Below, piece by piece: positions 57,257 through 64,000 of a DNA stretch of 64,000 nt. Location of the stretch: assembly GCA_934636655.1 (NCBI GenBank), contig CAKUAS010000002.1, forward strand, positions 62,001 to 126,000, given 5' to 3'. The notes beneath the pieces are model-generated. The model had not been told where the DNA came from. It did no database searches and saw nothing but the letters and a program-made list of their open reading frames with translations. Each line of letters opens with the position of its first letter. The first letter of the stretch is position 1. The stretch comes from an uncultured Oscillospiraceae bacterium (GTDB lineage Bacteria; Bacillota; Clostridia; Oscillospirales; Oscillospiraceae). The position numbers and the translations under genes are program-made.

Positions 57257-58531
57257 GTGCTGCAGACAATGCGTAACGCATGGAAGATCGAGGACCTGCG
57301 TCATAAGATACTCTTTACGCTCGTCATCATCCTCCTTTACCGTCTTGGTAATGCCGTTCCCGTTCCTTACGTAAACATTGATGCCCTCAACGGCTACTTT
57401 GCTCAGATGCAGAACACCGTTCTCGGCCTTCTGAACGTAATGAGCGGCGGCGCGTTCTCAAACGCAACGATCTTCGCGCTTTCCATCCAGCCCTACATCA
57501 ACGCGTCCATCATCATTCAGCTTCTGTGCATCGCTATCCCCGCACTTGAGCGCATGAGCAAGGAAGAGGGCGAGGAAGGCAAGAAGAAGATCGCCTCCAT
57601 CACTCGTTACACAACTGTAGCGATCGGCCTTATCCAGGGCTTCGCTTACTACTACATGATCATGAGATCCGGCTTCCTGACCACCGACGGCCAGGGCGTA
57701 TGGGCGGCGATCGTCATTATCCTGACCTTCACCTCCGGTTCGGCTCTTATCATGTGGCTCGGCGAGCAGATCACGGAATTCGGTATCGGCAACGGCATTT
57801 CCATTATCCTGTTTGCAAGTATCGTTTCCCGTTTCCCGCCGTCCCTGTATCAGATGATCACCAATACCATCAACGGCACCGTAGCATGGTGGGTCAATGT
57901 CCTCCTGCTCCTCGGCGCACTTGCGATGATCGTCCTGATCGTTCTGATAAACGACTCCGAGCGCCGCATCCCCGTCCAGTACGCAAAGCGCGTTGTCGGA
58001 CGTAAGATGTACGGCGGTCAGAGCACCCACCTTCCCATGAAGGTGAACATGTCCGGCGTTCTGCCCATCATCTTCGCTCAGTCGATAGCGACCCTGCCCG
58101 CGACCATCGCGGCATTCACCGGCCACTCCGACAGCGCATGGGCAAGCACCACCAGCATCCCCTATGCGATCATCTACTTCCTGCTGATCATCTTCTTCGC
58201 GTACTTCTACTCCACCATCCAGTTCAACCCCGTGGAGGTAGCAAACAACCTGAAGAAGAACGGCGGCTACATCCCCGGCTTCCGTCCGGGCAAGCCGACC
58301 AGCGAGTTCATCAAGAAGGTGCTCAACAAGATCACCCTGTTCGGCGCGATCTACCTGGGCATTATCGCAATAGTTCCTATTCTTATCAGCCACTTCAGCA
58401 CTTCCGCTTCCCTGAGCGGCATCTCCCTCGGCGGCACCTCGATAATCATCGTTGTAGGTGTTGCACTTGAGACCGTCCGCGCACTCGAGGCACAGATGCT
58501 GATGCGCAACTACAAGGGCTTCCTTAGCTAA
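57257..58531 (+). CDS. secY: Protein translocase channel SecY
   Basis: The main pore subunit of the Sec translocase, 424 residues with ten membrane segments. It shows RHKILFTLVIILLYRLGNAV-type start (LRHKILFTLVIILLYRLGNA, 20 residues), the QPYINASIIIQLL plug-adjacent segment, and GQSTHLPMKVNMSGVLPIIF. Translation starts at GTG 57257 with GAGG inside rplO; ATG 57269 is a weaker alternative. It works with SecA, encoded at 41.3 kb. Confidence 0.97.
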   Translation: MLQTMRNAWKIEDLRHKILFTLVIILLYRLGNAVPVPYVNIDALNGYFAQMQNTVLGLLNVMSGGAFSNATIFALSIQPYINASIIIQLLCIAIPALERMSKEEGEEGKKKIASITRYTTVAIGLIQGFAYYYMIMRSGFLTTDGQGVWAAIVIILTFTSGSALIMWLGEQITEFGIGNGISIILFASIVSRFPPSLYQMITNTINGTVAWWVNVLLLLGALAMIVLIVLINDSERRIPVQYAKRVVGRKMYGGQSTHLPMKVNMSGVLPIIFAQSIATLPATIAAFTGHSDSAWASTTSIPYAIIYFLLIIFFAYFYSTIQFNPVEVANNLKKNGGYIPGFRPGKPTSEFIKKVLNKITLFGAIYLGIIAIVPILISHFSTSASLSGISLGGTSIIIVVGVALETVRALEAQMLMRNYKGFLS

Positions 58532-58547
58532 AAGAAGGTGCAGTGAT

Positions 58548-59180
58548 ATGAAGCTTATACTTTTAGGCGCCCCCGGCGCAGGTAAAGGTACTCAGGCTGA
58601 GATACTGAGCCGTATGCTCTCTATCCCCACCATTTCTACCGGCAACATCCTCCGTGCGGCCATGAAAAACGGTACGCCGGTCGGTCTGCAGGCTAAGGCG
58701 TATGTGGAAAGCGGCAAGCTCGTTCCCGACGATGTCATCATCGGCATCGTAAACGAGCGCCTCGCCGAGCCCGACTGCGAGAATGGATATATCCTCGACG
58801 GTATGCCGAGAACTATCCCTCAGGCCGAAGCGCTCGAGCAGGCCGGTATCGATATCGACTGTGCGCTGTCTATAGAGATAGCGGACGAGACGATAATTGA
58901 TCGCATGTCCGGACGCAGGACCTGCAAGGATTGCAGTCAGACCTTCCACATCGTGTCCAATCCTCCGAAAGTCGAGGGCAAGTGCGATTTCTGCGGCGGC
59001 GAGCTGACCATCCGCAAGGATGACGCTCCGGAGACAGTCAAGGCGCGCCTTGCCACCTACCATAAGGAGACCGAGCCCCTCAAGGCTTTCTACGAAAGCC
59101 GCGGCAAGCTCAAGAGCGTTGATAATCAGCCGACCATCGAGGCTACGACTGAGGCGATCAAGGCTGCATTAGGTATCTGA
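58548..59180 (+). CDS. adk: Adenylate kinase
   Basis: Converts ATP and AMP to two ADP. The 210-residue long-lid form has the P-loop LLGAPGAGKGTQAEIL, the LDGMPRTIPQAEAL segment and a zinc-binding lid with four Cys (CKDCSQTFH and CDFCGGEL), typical of Gram-positive enzymes. AGAAGGTG upstream. Confidence 0.97.
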   Translation: MKLILLGAPGAGKGTQAEILSRMLSIPTISTGNILRAAMKNGTPVGLQAKAYVESGKLVPDDVIIGIVNERLAEPDCENGYILDGMPRTIPQAEALEQAGIDIDCALSIEIADETIIDRMSGRRTCKDCSQTFHIVSNPPKVEGKCDFCGGELTIRKDDAPETVKARLATYHKETEPLKAFYESRGKLKSVDNQPTIEATTEAIKAALGI

Positions 59181-59183
59181 GCT

Positions 59184-59960
59184 ATGTCGAGAGATCCAAT
59201 CATAATCAAAACACCTCACGAGATCGAGATCATGCGCAAGGCGGGAGCAATAACCGCCGGCGCACGATCCGTCGCGCGAGCCGCAATAGCCGACGGCCTG
59301 ACAACAAAGCAGGTAAACCGGGAGGTAAACGACTTTATCATAAAGTCGCGAGCTATCCCGACCTTCAAGGGCTACGGCGGCTTCCCGGCAAGCACCTGCA
59401 TCTCCATTAACGAAGAGGTCATCCACGGCATCCCCGGAAAGCGCATTATCCGCAATGGCGACATTGTTTCCGTTGACGTCGGTGCTACCTTCGGCGGTTT
59501 TGTGGGTGACTGCGCGGGCACTTACCCCTGCGGCGAGATCTCCGATCAGGCTAAAAAACTCATTGAAGTCACGCGTCAGAGCTTTTATGAGGGACTGAAA
59601 TTCGCAAGAGCGGGCTATCGCATCGACGATATCGGCTCCGCGATCCAGCAGTATGCCGAGTCGCACGGCTTCGGCGTTGTGCGCGACTATGTCGGACACG
59701 GCGTCGGACGCAATATGCACGAGGCTCCCGAGGTTCCGAACTACAGCATAAAAGGCAAAAGGGCGAATCCCCGTCTTGTTGCCGGCATGACGATAGCCAT
59801 TGAGCCGATGATAACGGCCGGCGGCTACGGCGTTCATGTTTTGGATAACGACTGGACGGTCGTGACCAATGACGGCAGTCTTGCCGCGCATTATGAGAAC
59901 ACAATCCTCATAACCGACGGCGAGGCAGAAATACTCACTATGGCAGAGAACATTGACTGA
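59184..59960 (+). CDS. map: Methionine aminopeptidase
   Basis: Removes the N-terminal Met from new proteins. The 258-residue type I enzyme has metal ligands in VSVDVGATFGGFVGDCA (two Asp), GHGVGRNMHEAP (His), IEPM (Glu) and HYENTILIT (Glu). It begins 3 bp after the adk stop. The usual KOW-protein gene found before infA in some Bacilli is absent. Confidence 0.96.
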   Translation: MSRDPIIIKTPHEIEIMRKAGAITAGARSVARAAIADGLTTKQVNREVNDFIIKSRAIPTFKGYGGFPASTCISINEEVIHGIPGKRIIRNGDIVSVDVGATFGGFVGDCAGTYPCGEISDQAKKLIEVTRQSFYEGLKFARAGYRIDDIGSAIQQYAESHGFGVVRDYVGHGVGRNMHEAPEVPNYSIKGKRANPRLVAGMTIAIEPMITAGGYGVHVLDNDWTVVTNDGSLAAHYENTILITDGEAEILTMAENID

Positions 59961-59993
59961 CATTTCGTCAAACCGACCAGGAGGAAAATTATT

Positions 59994-60212
59994 TTGGCAA
60001 AAGACGACGTAATCGAACTCGAGGGCACGGTGGTCGAGTCCCTGCCCAACACTATGTTTATGGTCGATATCGGCCAGGGTCACACGATCCTTGCCCATAT
60101 CTCCGGTAAGCTCAGAATGAACTTCATCAGGATCCTCCCCGGCGATAAGGTCACGGTGCAGATGTCTCCGTACGATCTGACCCGCGGACGTATCACCTGG
60201 AGAAGTAAGTAG
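59994..60212 (+). CDS. infA: Translation initiation factor IF-1
   Basis: A 72-residue OB-fold factor that binds the A site at initiation: AKDDVIELEGTVVESLPNTM (20 residues), GHTILAHISGKLRMNFIRIL and the conserved SPYDLTRGRITWR ending. The start codon is TTG at 59994, with GGAGG 10 bp upstream. Confidence 0.97.
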   Translation: MAKDDVIELEGTVVESLPNTMFMVDIGQGHTILAHISGKLRMNFIRILPGDKVTVQMSPYDLTRGRITWRSK

Positions 60213-60224
60213 GAGGTAAAACAA

Positions 60225-60338
60225 ATGAAAGTAAGACCTTCCGTGAAGCCTATGTGCGAAAAGTGCAAGATCATAAAGCGCAAGGGCAAAGTCATGGTAA
60301 TTTGCGAAAACCCCAAGCATAAGCAGAGACAGGGCTGA
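60225..60338 (+). CDS. rpmJ: Ribosomal protein L36
   Basis: A 37-residue 50S zinc protein: MKVRPSVKPMCEKCKIIKRK (20 residues) then GKVMVICENPKHKQRQG, with the Cys-x-x-Cys, Cys and His ligands present. AGGAGG upstream. A 125-bp GC-rich gap with small stems follows before rpsM. Confidence 0.97.
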   Translation: MKVRPSVKPMCEKCKIIKRKGKVMVICENPKHKQRQG

Positions 60339-60463
60339 TAATTAACCCAGCTCGTCCGACAAAAGTAAGATCCCGCATGGACCGCAAGGCTCCCTCCGGC
60401 GGGAATAAGCCAAGCGGATCCGCACAAATGCGGAATAATAATCGAAAGGAATGATCGATCAAT

Positions 60464-60832
60464 ATGGCACGTATAGCCGGCGTTGACCTGCCCAAGGACA
60501 AGAGAATTGAGATAGGACTCACTTATGTCTACGGTATCGGCAGAACCAGCGCAAACAAAATACTGGCAATGACCGGTATAAATCCCGACACCCGCGTAAA
60601 AGACCTCACCGAAGAGGAAGAAGCAAAGCTGCGTGAGTGCATCGACCACAACTACATCGTTGAAGGCGACCTGCGCCGCAGCGTGGCGCTCGACATCAAG
60701 CGCCTGACCGAGATCGGCTGCTATCGCGGCCTGCGTCATCGCCGCGGTCTGCCCGTTCGCGGACAGCGCAGCAAGACCAACGCTCGTACCCGCAAGGGTC
60801 CGAAACGCACCATCGCAAATAAGAAGAAGTAA
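60464..60832 (+). CDS. rpsM: Ribosomal protein S13
   Basis: A 122-residue 30S head protein: MARIAGVDLPKDKRIEIGLT (20 residues), YGIGRTSANKILAMTGI and the GQRSKTNARTRKGPKRTI tail. GAAAGGA upstream. First gene of the alpha-operon segment. Confidence 0.98.
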   Translation: MARIAGVDLPKDKRIEIGLTYVYGIGRTSANKILAMTGINPDTRVKDLTEEEEAKLRECIDHNYIVEGDLRRSVALDIKRLTEIGCYRGLRHRRGLPVRGQRSKTNARTRKGPKRTIANKKK

Positions 60833-60847
60833 GGAGGGATATGAATT

Positions 60848-61246
60848 ATGGCAGCAAACGCAAAGAAAAAAGTCAGAACACGCCGCAGAGAGCGTAAGAA
60901 CATTGAAAAGGGCCAGGTTCATATCAGCTCTTCCTTCAATAACACCATGGTCACCATCACCGACACCCAGGGCAACGCTATCTCCTGGGCATCTGCCGGC
61001 GGCATGGGCTTCCGTGGCAGCAGAAAGTCTACCCCCTTCGCAGCTCAGACCGCAGCCGAGACTGCCGCAAAGGCAGCTATGGAGCATGGTCTGAAGACCG
61101 TCGAAGTATTCGTCAAGGGCCCCGGCTCGGGCAGAGAGGCAGCTATCCGCGCTCTGCAGACCGCAGGTCTTGAAGTTACGATGATCAAGGACGTTACCCC
61201 CATTCCTCACAATGGCTGCCGTCCTCCGAAACGTCGTCGTGTCTAA
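60848..61246 (+). CDS. rpsK: Ribosomal protein S11
   Basis: A 132-residue 30S platform protein: NIEKGQVHISSSFNNTMVTI (20 residues), TDTQGNAISWASAGGMGFRG and the DVTPIPHNGCRPPKRRRV end. AAGGAGGG upstream. Confidence 0.98.
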   Translation: MAANAKKKVRTRRRERKNIEKGQVHISSSFNNTMVTITDTQGNAISWASAGGMGFRGSRKSTPFAAQTAAETAAKAAMEHGLKTVEVFVKGPGSGREAAIRALQTAGLEVTMIKDVTPIPHNGCRPPKRRRV

Positions 61247-61265
61247 TTGAAGGAGGGAAAGACAA

Positions 61266-61889
61266 ATGGCAAGATATACTGAAGCAGTCTGCCGCCTGTG
61301 CCGCAGAGAAGGTCAGAAGCTCTTCCTTAAGGGCGACCGCTGCTACACCAAGTGCGCGCTTGAGAACAGATCCTATGCACCCGGCCAGCATGGCCAGGGC
61401 CGCAGCAAGAGCTCCGAGTACGGTCTGCAGCTTCGCGAGAAGCAGAAGGCAAAGAGATACTACGGTGTTCTTGAGAGTCAGTTCCGCAGCTACTATGAGA
61501 TGGCAGAGCGCCGTCCCGGCAAGACCGGCGAAAACCTCCTGAGCATCCTCGAGTGCCGTCTGGACAACGTCGTGTACCGTCTCGGCTTTGCAATGAGCCG
61601 TGCCGAAGCACGTCAGATGGTCAGCCACGGTCACTTCACCGTAAACGGCCGCAAGGTCAACATTCCCAGCTATCAGGTAAAGCCCGGCATGGTCATTACT
61701 CTGAAAGAGAGCAGCCGTGGTCTTGAGAAGATCAAGGCCAATGTTGAGGCAAACAGCTCACGTCCCGCACCCAAGTGGCTTGAGTACGACGCAAACAACA
61801 TGATCGCAAAGGTCGTCGCAGTGCCCGCACGCGATGACATCGACCTCCCCATCGAGGAGCGCCTCATCGTCGAGTTGTACTCCAAGTAA
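61266..61889 (+). CDS. rpsD: Ribosomal protein S4, zinc type
   Basis: A 207-residue 30S assembly-initiating protein. The N-terminus carries a C+ zinc site (CRLCRREG, CYTKCALE); then SYAPGQHGQGRSKSSEYGLQ (20 residues) and an S4 domain RLGFAMSRAEARQMVSHGHF. In E. coli S4 represses the alpha operon. GGAGGG upstream. Confidence 0.98.
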   Translation: MARYTEAVCRLCRREGQKLFLKGDRCYTKCALENRSYAPGQHGQGRSKSSEYGLQLREKQKAKRYYGVLESQFRSYYEMAERRPGKTGENLLSILECRLDNVVYRLGFAMSRAEARQMVSHGHFTVNGRKVNIPSYQVKPGMVITLKESSRGLEKIKANVEANSSRPAPKWLEYDANNMIAKVVAVPARDDIDLPIEERLIVELYSK

Positions 61890-61971
61890 AACAGATACCC
61901 TCAATTGGTAAGCTGACAAAACTCAGGGCGCCAATAGAGCGCCGAACTTAATAAGGAGGGTTATATTTAAT

Positions 61972-62922
61972 ATGATCGAAATAGAAAAGCCGCGTATAGA
62001 GTGCATTGAAACTCCGACAGACAGCTCCTATGGCAAGTACATCATCGAGCCGCTGGAGCGCGGCTACGGCACGACACTTGGTAACTCTCTGCGCAGGGTC
62101 TTATTGTCCTCACTCCCCGGAACCGCGGCCACCTCGATCAAGATTGCAGGCGTGCAGCATGAGTTTTCGACCATCCCCGGTGTTAAGGAAGACGTGACCG
62201 AGATCGTTCTTAACGTTAAGAGCATCATCGCCCGTCTCCACTCCGAGGAGCCCAAGACTGTCTACATCGAAGCCGTCGGCGAAGGCGTTGTCACCGCCGG
62301 CGACATCAAGGCAGACGCCGAGGTCGAGATCCTCAATCCGGAGCAGCCCATAGCCACCCTCGGACCCGACGGTGCGCTCTCCATGGAGCTCACTTTCGAT
62401 CACGGCAGGGGCTATGTATCTGCGGATAAGAACAAAACGGCCCAAACCGCAATCGGGACCATCCCCGTTGATTCTATCTACACACCTGTCCTGAAGGTCA
62501 ACTACTCGGTCGAGAATACCCGTGTCGGTAATCAGACCGACTTTGACAAGCTGACCATCGAGGTGTGGACGGACAAGACCATCACCGCGCGTGATGCAGT
62601 GTCTCTCGGTGCAAAGATCCTTTGCGACCATTTCACCCTGTTCACCGATCTATCCGACGCAGTCGGAAACCGTCCGACCGTCGTCGAAAAGACCGAGACC
62701 CAGCGTGATAAGGTCCTCGAGATGACCATCGAAGAGCTCGACCTGTCCGTAAGAAGCTTCAACTGCCTCAAACGAGCAAACATCAACACTGTTGAGGACC
62801 TCATCTCCAAGACTCAGGATGAGATGATAAAGGTCCGTAACCTTGGCCGCAAGTCCCTTGAAGAGGTCGAGCATAAGCTCGCCATGATGGGACTGTCTCT
62901 CGCGGACGAGGACAACAACTAA
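61972..62922 (+). CDS. rpoA: RNA polymerase alpha subunit
   Basis: A 316-residue RNA polymerase assembly subunit. The N-terminal domain has EPLERGYGTTLGNSLRRVLL (20 residues), SSLPGTAATSIKI and EFSTIPGVKEDVTEIVLNVK; the C-terminal domain with two helix-hairpin-helices begins near LDLSVRSFNCLKRANINTVE. AAGGAGGG precedes the ATG, 82 bp after rpsD, with a small GGCGC stem in the gap. Confidence 0.98.
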   Translation: MIEIEKPRIECIETPTDSSYGKYIIEPLERGYGTTLGNSLRRVLLSSLPGTAATSIKIAGVQHEFSTIPGVKEDVTEIVLNVKSIIARLHSEEPKTVYIEAVGEGVVTAGDIKADAEVEILNPEQPIATLGPDGALSMELTFDHGRGYVSADKNKTAQTAIGTIPVDSIYTPVLKVNYSVENTRVGNQTDFDKLTIEVWTDKTITARDAVSLGAKILCDHFTLFTDLSDAVGNRPTVVEKTETQRDKVLEMTIEELDLSVRSFNCLKRANINTVEDLISKTQDEMIKVRNLGRKSLEEVEHKLAMMGLSLADEDNN

Positions 62923-62946
62923 CTCTAACAAGGAGGAAACACCGAA

Positions 62947-63288
62947 ATGCCCGGAACTAGAAAGCTCGGCAAAACGACCGATCAGCGCATGGCAATGCTC
63001 CGTCAGCAGGTAACCGATCTGCTCGATAAGGGCCGCATGGAGACCACTGTCACCCGCGCAAAGGAGATCGCTCCCATGGCCGAGAAAATGATAAGCCTTG
63101 GCAAGAAAAAGGATCTGGCTGCATACCGTCAGGCACTGGCCTTCATCACCCGTGAAGACGTTGCGAAGAAGACCTTTGACGAGCTGAGCGTTAAGTATGC
63201 CGACCGCAACGGCGGCTACACCCGCATCACCCGCATCGGACCCCGCCGCGGCGACGCAGCCGAGATGGCAGTCATCGAGCTGGTCTGA
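62947..63288 (+). CDS. rplQ: Ribosomal protein L17
   Basis: A 113-residue 50S protein at the tunnel exit and last gene of the superoperon: RKLGKTTDQRMAMLRQQVTD (20 residues), VTRAKEIAPMAEKMISLGKK and RITRIGPRRGDAAEMAVIEL. GGAGG upstream. Confidence 0.98.
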   Translation: MPGTRKLGKTTDQRMAMLRQQVTDLLDKGRMETTVTRAKEIAPMAEKMISLGKKKDLAAYRQALAFITREDVAKKTFDELSVKYADRNGGYTRITRIGPRRGDAAEMAVIELV

Positions 63289-63353
63289 TCGCTCCACGGC
63301 GCGATCAGAATCGGGAATAGCCGTTTAGACGGCCATTTCCGCTTGAATTTCAA

Positions 63354-63388
63354 AAAAACGGGCAGCACTGAATGTGCTGTCCGTTTTT
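63354..63388 (+). terminator. Terminator of the ribosomal superoperon
   Basis: AAAAACGGGCAGCAC, loop TGAAT and GTGCTGTCCGTTTTT form a near-perfect stem with five T, about 65 bp after rplQ. Confidence 0.9.
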
Positions 63389-63398
63389 GCCTTTGCCA

Positions 63399-63427
63399 TT
63401 GACAAGAATTTTGATTCATATTAAATT
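63399..63427 (+). promoter_or_regulatory. Promoter of the XRE regulator gene
   Basis: TTGACA (63399-63404), a 17-bp spacer and TAAATT (63422-63427). A second -10-like TATACT lies near 63510. Confidence 0.55.
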
Positions 63428-63544
63428 AGAATTGATATGAGTTGCCCGCTGCCGCCGTCTAAAATCACGGTTCTATTTTTGTGTCCTGTTGCCGTCCATG
63501 CTTTTGATATATACTGTACGGCAGATCAACAAGGAGATTATCGT

Positions 63545-64000
63545 ATGAATCAATTGAAAATTGGCAAATTCATTGCCGAATTAAGGAAGAGCAAAAGCAT
63601 GACTCAAGAAGAAATGGCGGAGAAGTTAGGCGTCAGCAATAAGTCCGTATCCAGATGGGAAAACGGCAGAAATCTGCCTGATGCTTCATTGTTCGAGCCG
63701 ATATGTGAATTGCTCGGTATCAGTCTGACGGAACTTTTTTGCGGCGAGAAAATAGAAGATGCGGAAATGGTGAGCAAAGTAGAACAGAACATTGTGTCTA
63801 CGATCGACTATACCGAAAAAACGGCGCGATGTCTTAGCAGGAGAATGAAGGCTGCCGCTGTGCTGGCAGTAATCGCGGCTGCCGCCATGCTCATAATTAT
63901 TAACAGCATTTGTTTCACACCGTGCGCTTCTCATGCCGGAGATGTGTCGAAGTGGCAGGGATTCTTCCCGGTGCATTCGGCGTATAGGCTCGAACTGAAC
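63545..64000 (+). CDS. XRE-family regulator with membrane segment (partial)
   Basis: The first 152 residues of a protein that continues beyond the window. Residues 1-65 are a Cro/C1-type helix-turn-helix (KIGKFIAELRKSKSMTQEEM, AEKLGVSNKSVSRWENGRNL, PDASLFEPICELLGI), and one membrane segment follows at about residues 98-118 (AVLAVIAAAAMLIIINSI). An external part starts after it. Such HTH-plus-membrane proteins are common in Firmicutes and their signals are mostly unknown. AAGGAG lies 8 bp upstream of the ATG. The gene is more AT-rich than its neighbours. Confidence 0.85.
   Translation, partial: MNQLKIGKFIAELRKSKSMTQEEMAEKLGVSNKSVSRWENGRNLPDASLFEPICELLGISLTELFCGEKIEDAEMVSKVEQNIVSTIDYTEKTARCLSRRMKAAAVLAVIAAAAMLIIINSICFTPCASHAGDVSKWQGFFPVHSAYRLELN

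Noticed and set aside
1..64000. tRNA or rRNA genes
   Set aside because: No cloverleaf with a TTCGA/GTTC arm or rRNA-like sequence was recognised by eye; a dedicated search would be needed to exclude a single tRNA.

Overview
The window reads as chromosome of a Gram-positive, endospore-forming Clostridia member with moderately high GC, most like gut Oscillospiraceae/Ruminococcaceae-type bacteria. The basis is the spore gene spoIIR, a T-box leader, a lysine riboswitch, Firmicutes-type zinc-ribbon S14, S4 and adenylate kinase, an S-layer-homology surface protein, type III glutamine synthetase, DXP-pathway ispE, and the S10/spc/alpha ribosomal gene order. The genus assignment is inference. No rRNA, tRNA, CRISPR array, prophage or transposase was seen.

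Layout. 0.2-7.4 kb: nucleoside salvage (tdk-udk on the minus strand; deoD; a BMP-type nucleoside ABC importer). 7.4-12.1 kb: EamA exporter and MBL hydrolase, phosphoglycerate mutase, ispE, spoIIR. 12.1-15.9 kb: minus-strand operon of split transketolase, galK and mscS. 16.3-17.4 kb: prfB. 17.8-22.5 kb: a TfoX-like gene, a lysine-riboswitch-controlled amino acid ABC importer whose binding protein looks circularly permuted, and a LysR regulator. 22.6-29.6 kb: an Asn-type T-box leader and asnB-glnN-pyrG-nadE-bioY, mostly amide/ammonia-using enzymes. 29.7-35.2 kb: putP with a divergent LysR gene, then trkA-trkH. 35.2-39.1 kb: a repeat-rich island holding a DUF559 nuclease gene, an S-layer protein and a deleted copy of the DUF559 element. 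39.2-46.9 kb: truA, a DUF2156 gene, secA, pgeF, an orphan oligopeptide-type lipoprotein and cdd. 46.9-63.3 kb: a DNA-binding-domain-only LysR gene and then the S10-spc-alpha superoperon from rpsJ to rplQ, with secY, adk, map, infA and rpoA. The window ends inside an XRE-type regulator gene.

How the genes work together. Nucleosides enter through the BMP importer and are handled by deoD, udk, tdk and cdd. Lysine and asparagine supply are sensed by RNA leaders in front of the lysine importer and the nitrogen-use operon. The ribosomal superoperon has its own promoter and an attenuator-like leader before rpsJ, and a second promoter/attenuator/leader between rpsN and rpsH.

The most unusual content lies between genes. 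Four repeat families recur: (R1) elements with roughly 60-bp imperfect inverted ends starting TTTTTAGAGGCGCATTGACG; (R2) double-palindrome modules (CCTTCCCC-TTGA-GGGGAAGG plus GTCGGC/GCCGAC) that flank a DUF559 nuclease gene and its deletion derivative in REPIN-like fashion; (R3) about 100-bp units with conserved ends and a variable but always self-complementary centre; and (R4) a 278-bp inverted-repeat element before secA that contains an R3 unit. None encodes a transposase. The DUF559/R2 pair is the best candidate here for a little-described mobile system, and the permuted lysine-binding protein is the best candidate for an unusual protein.
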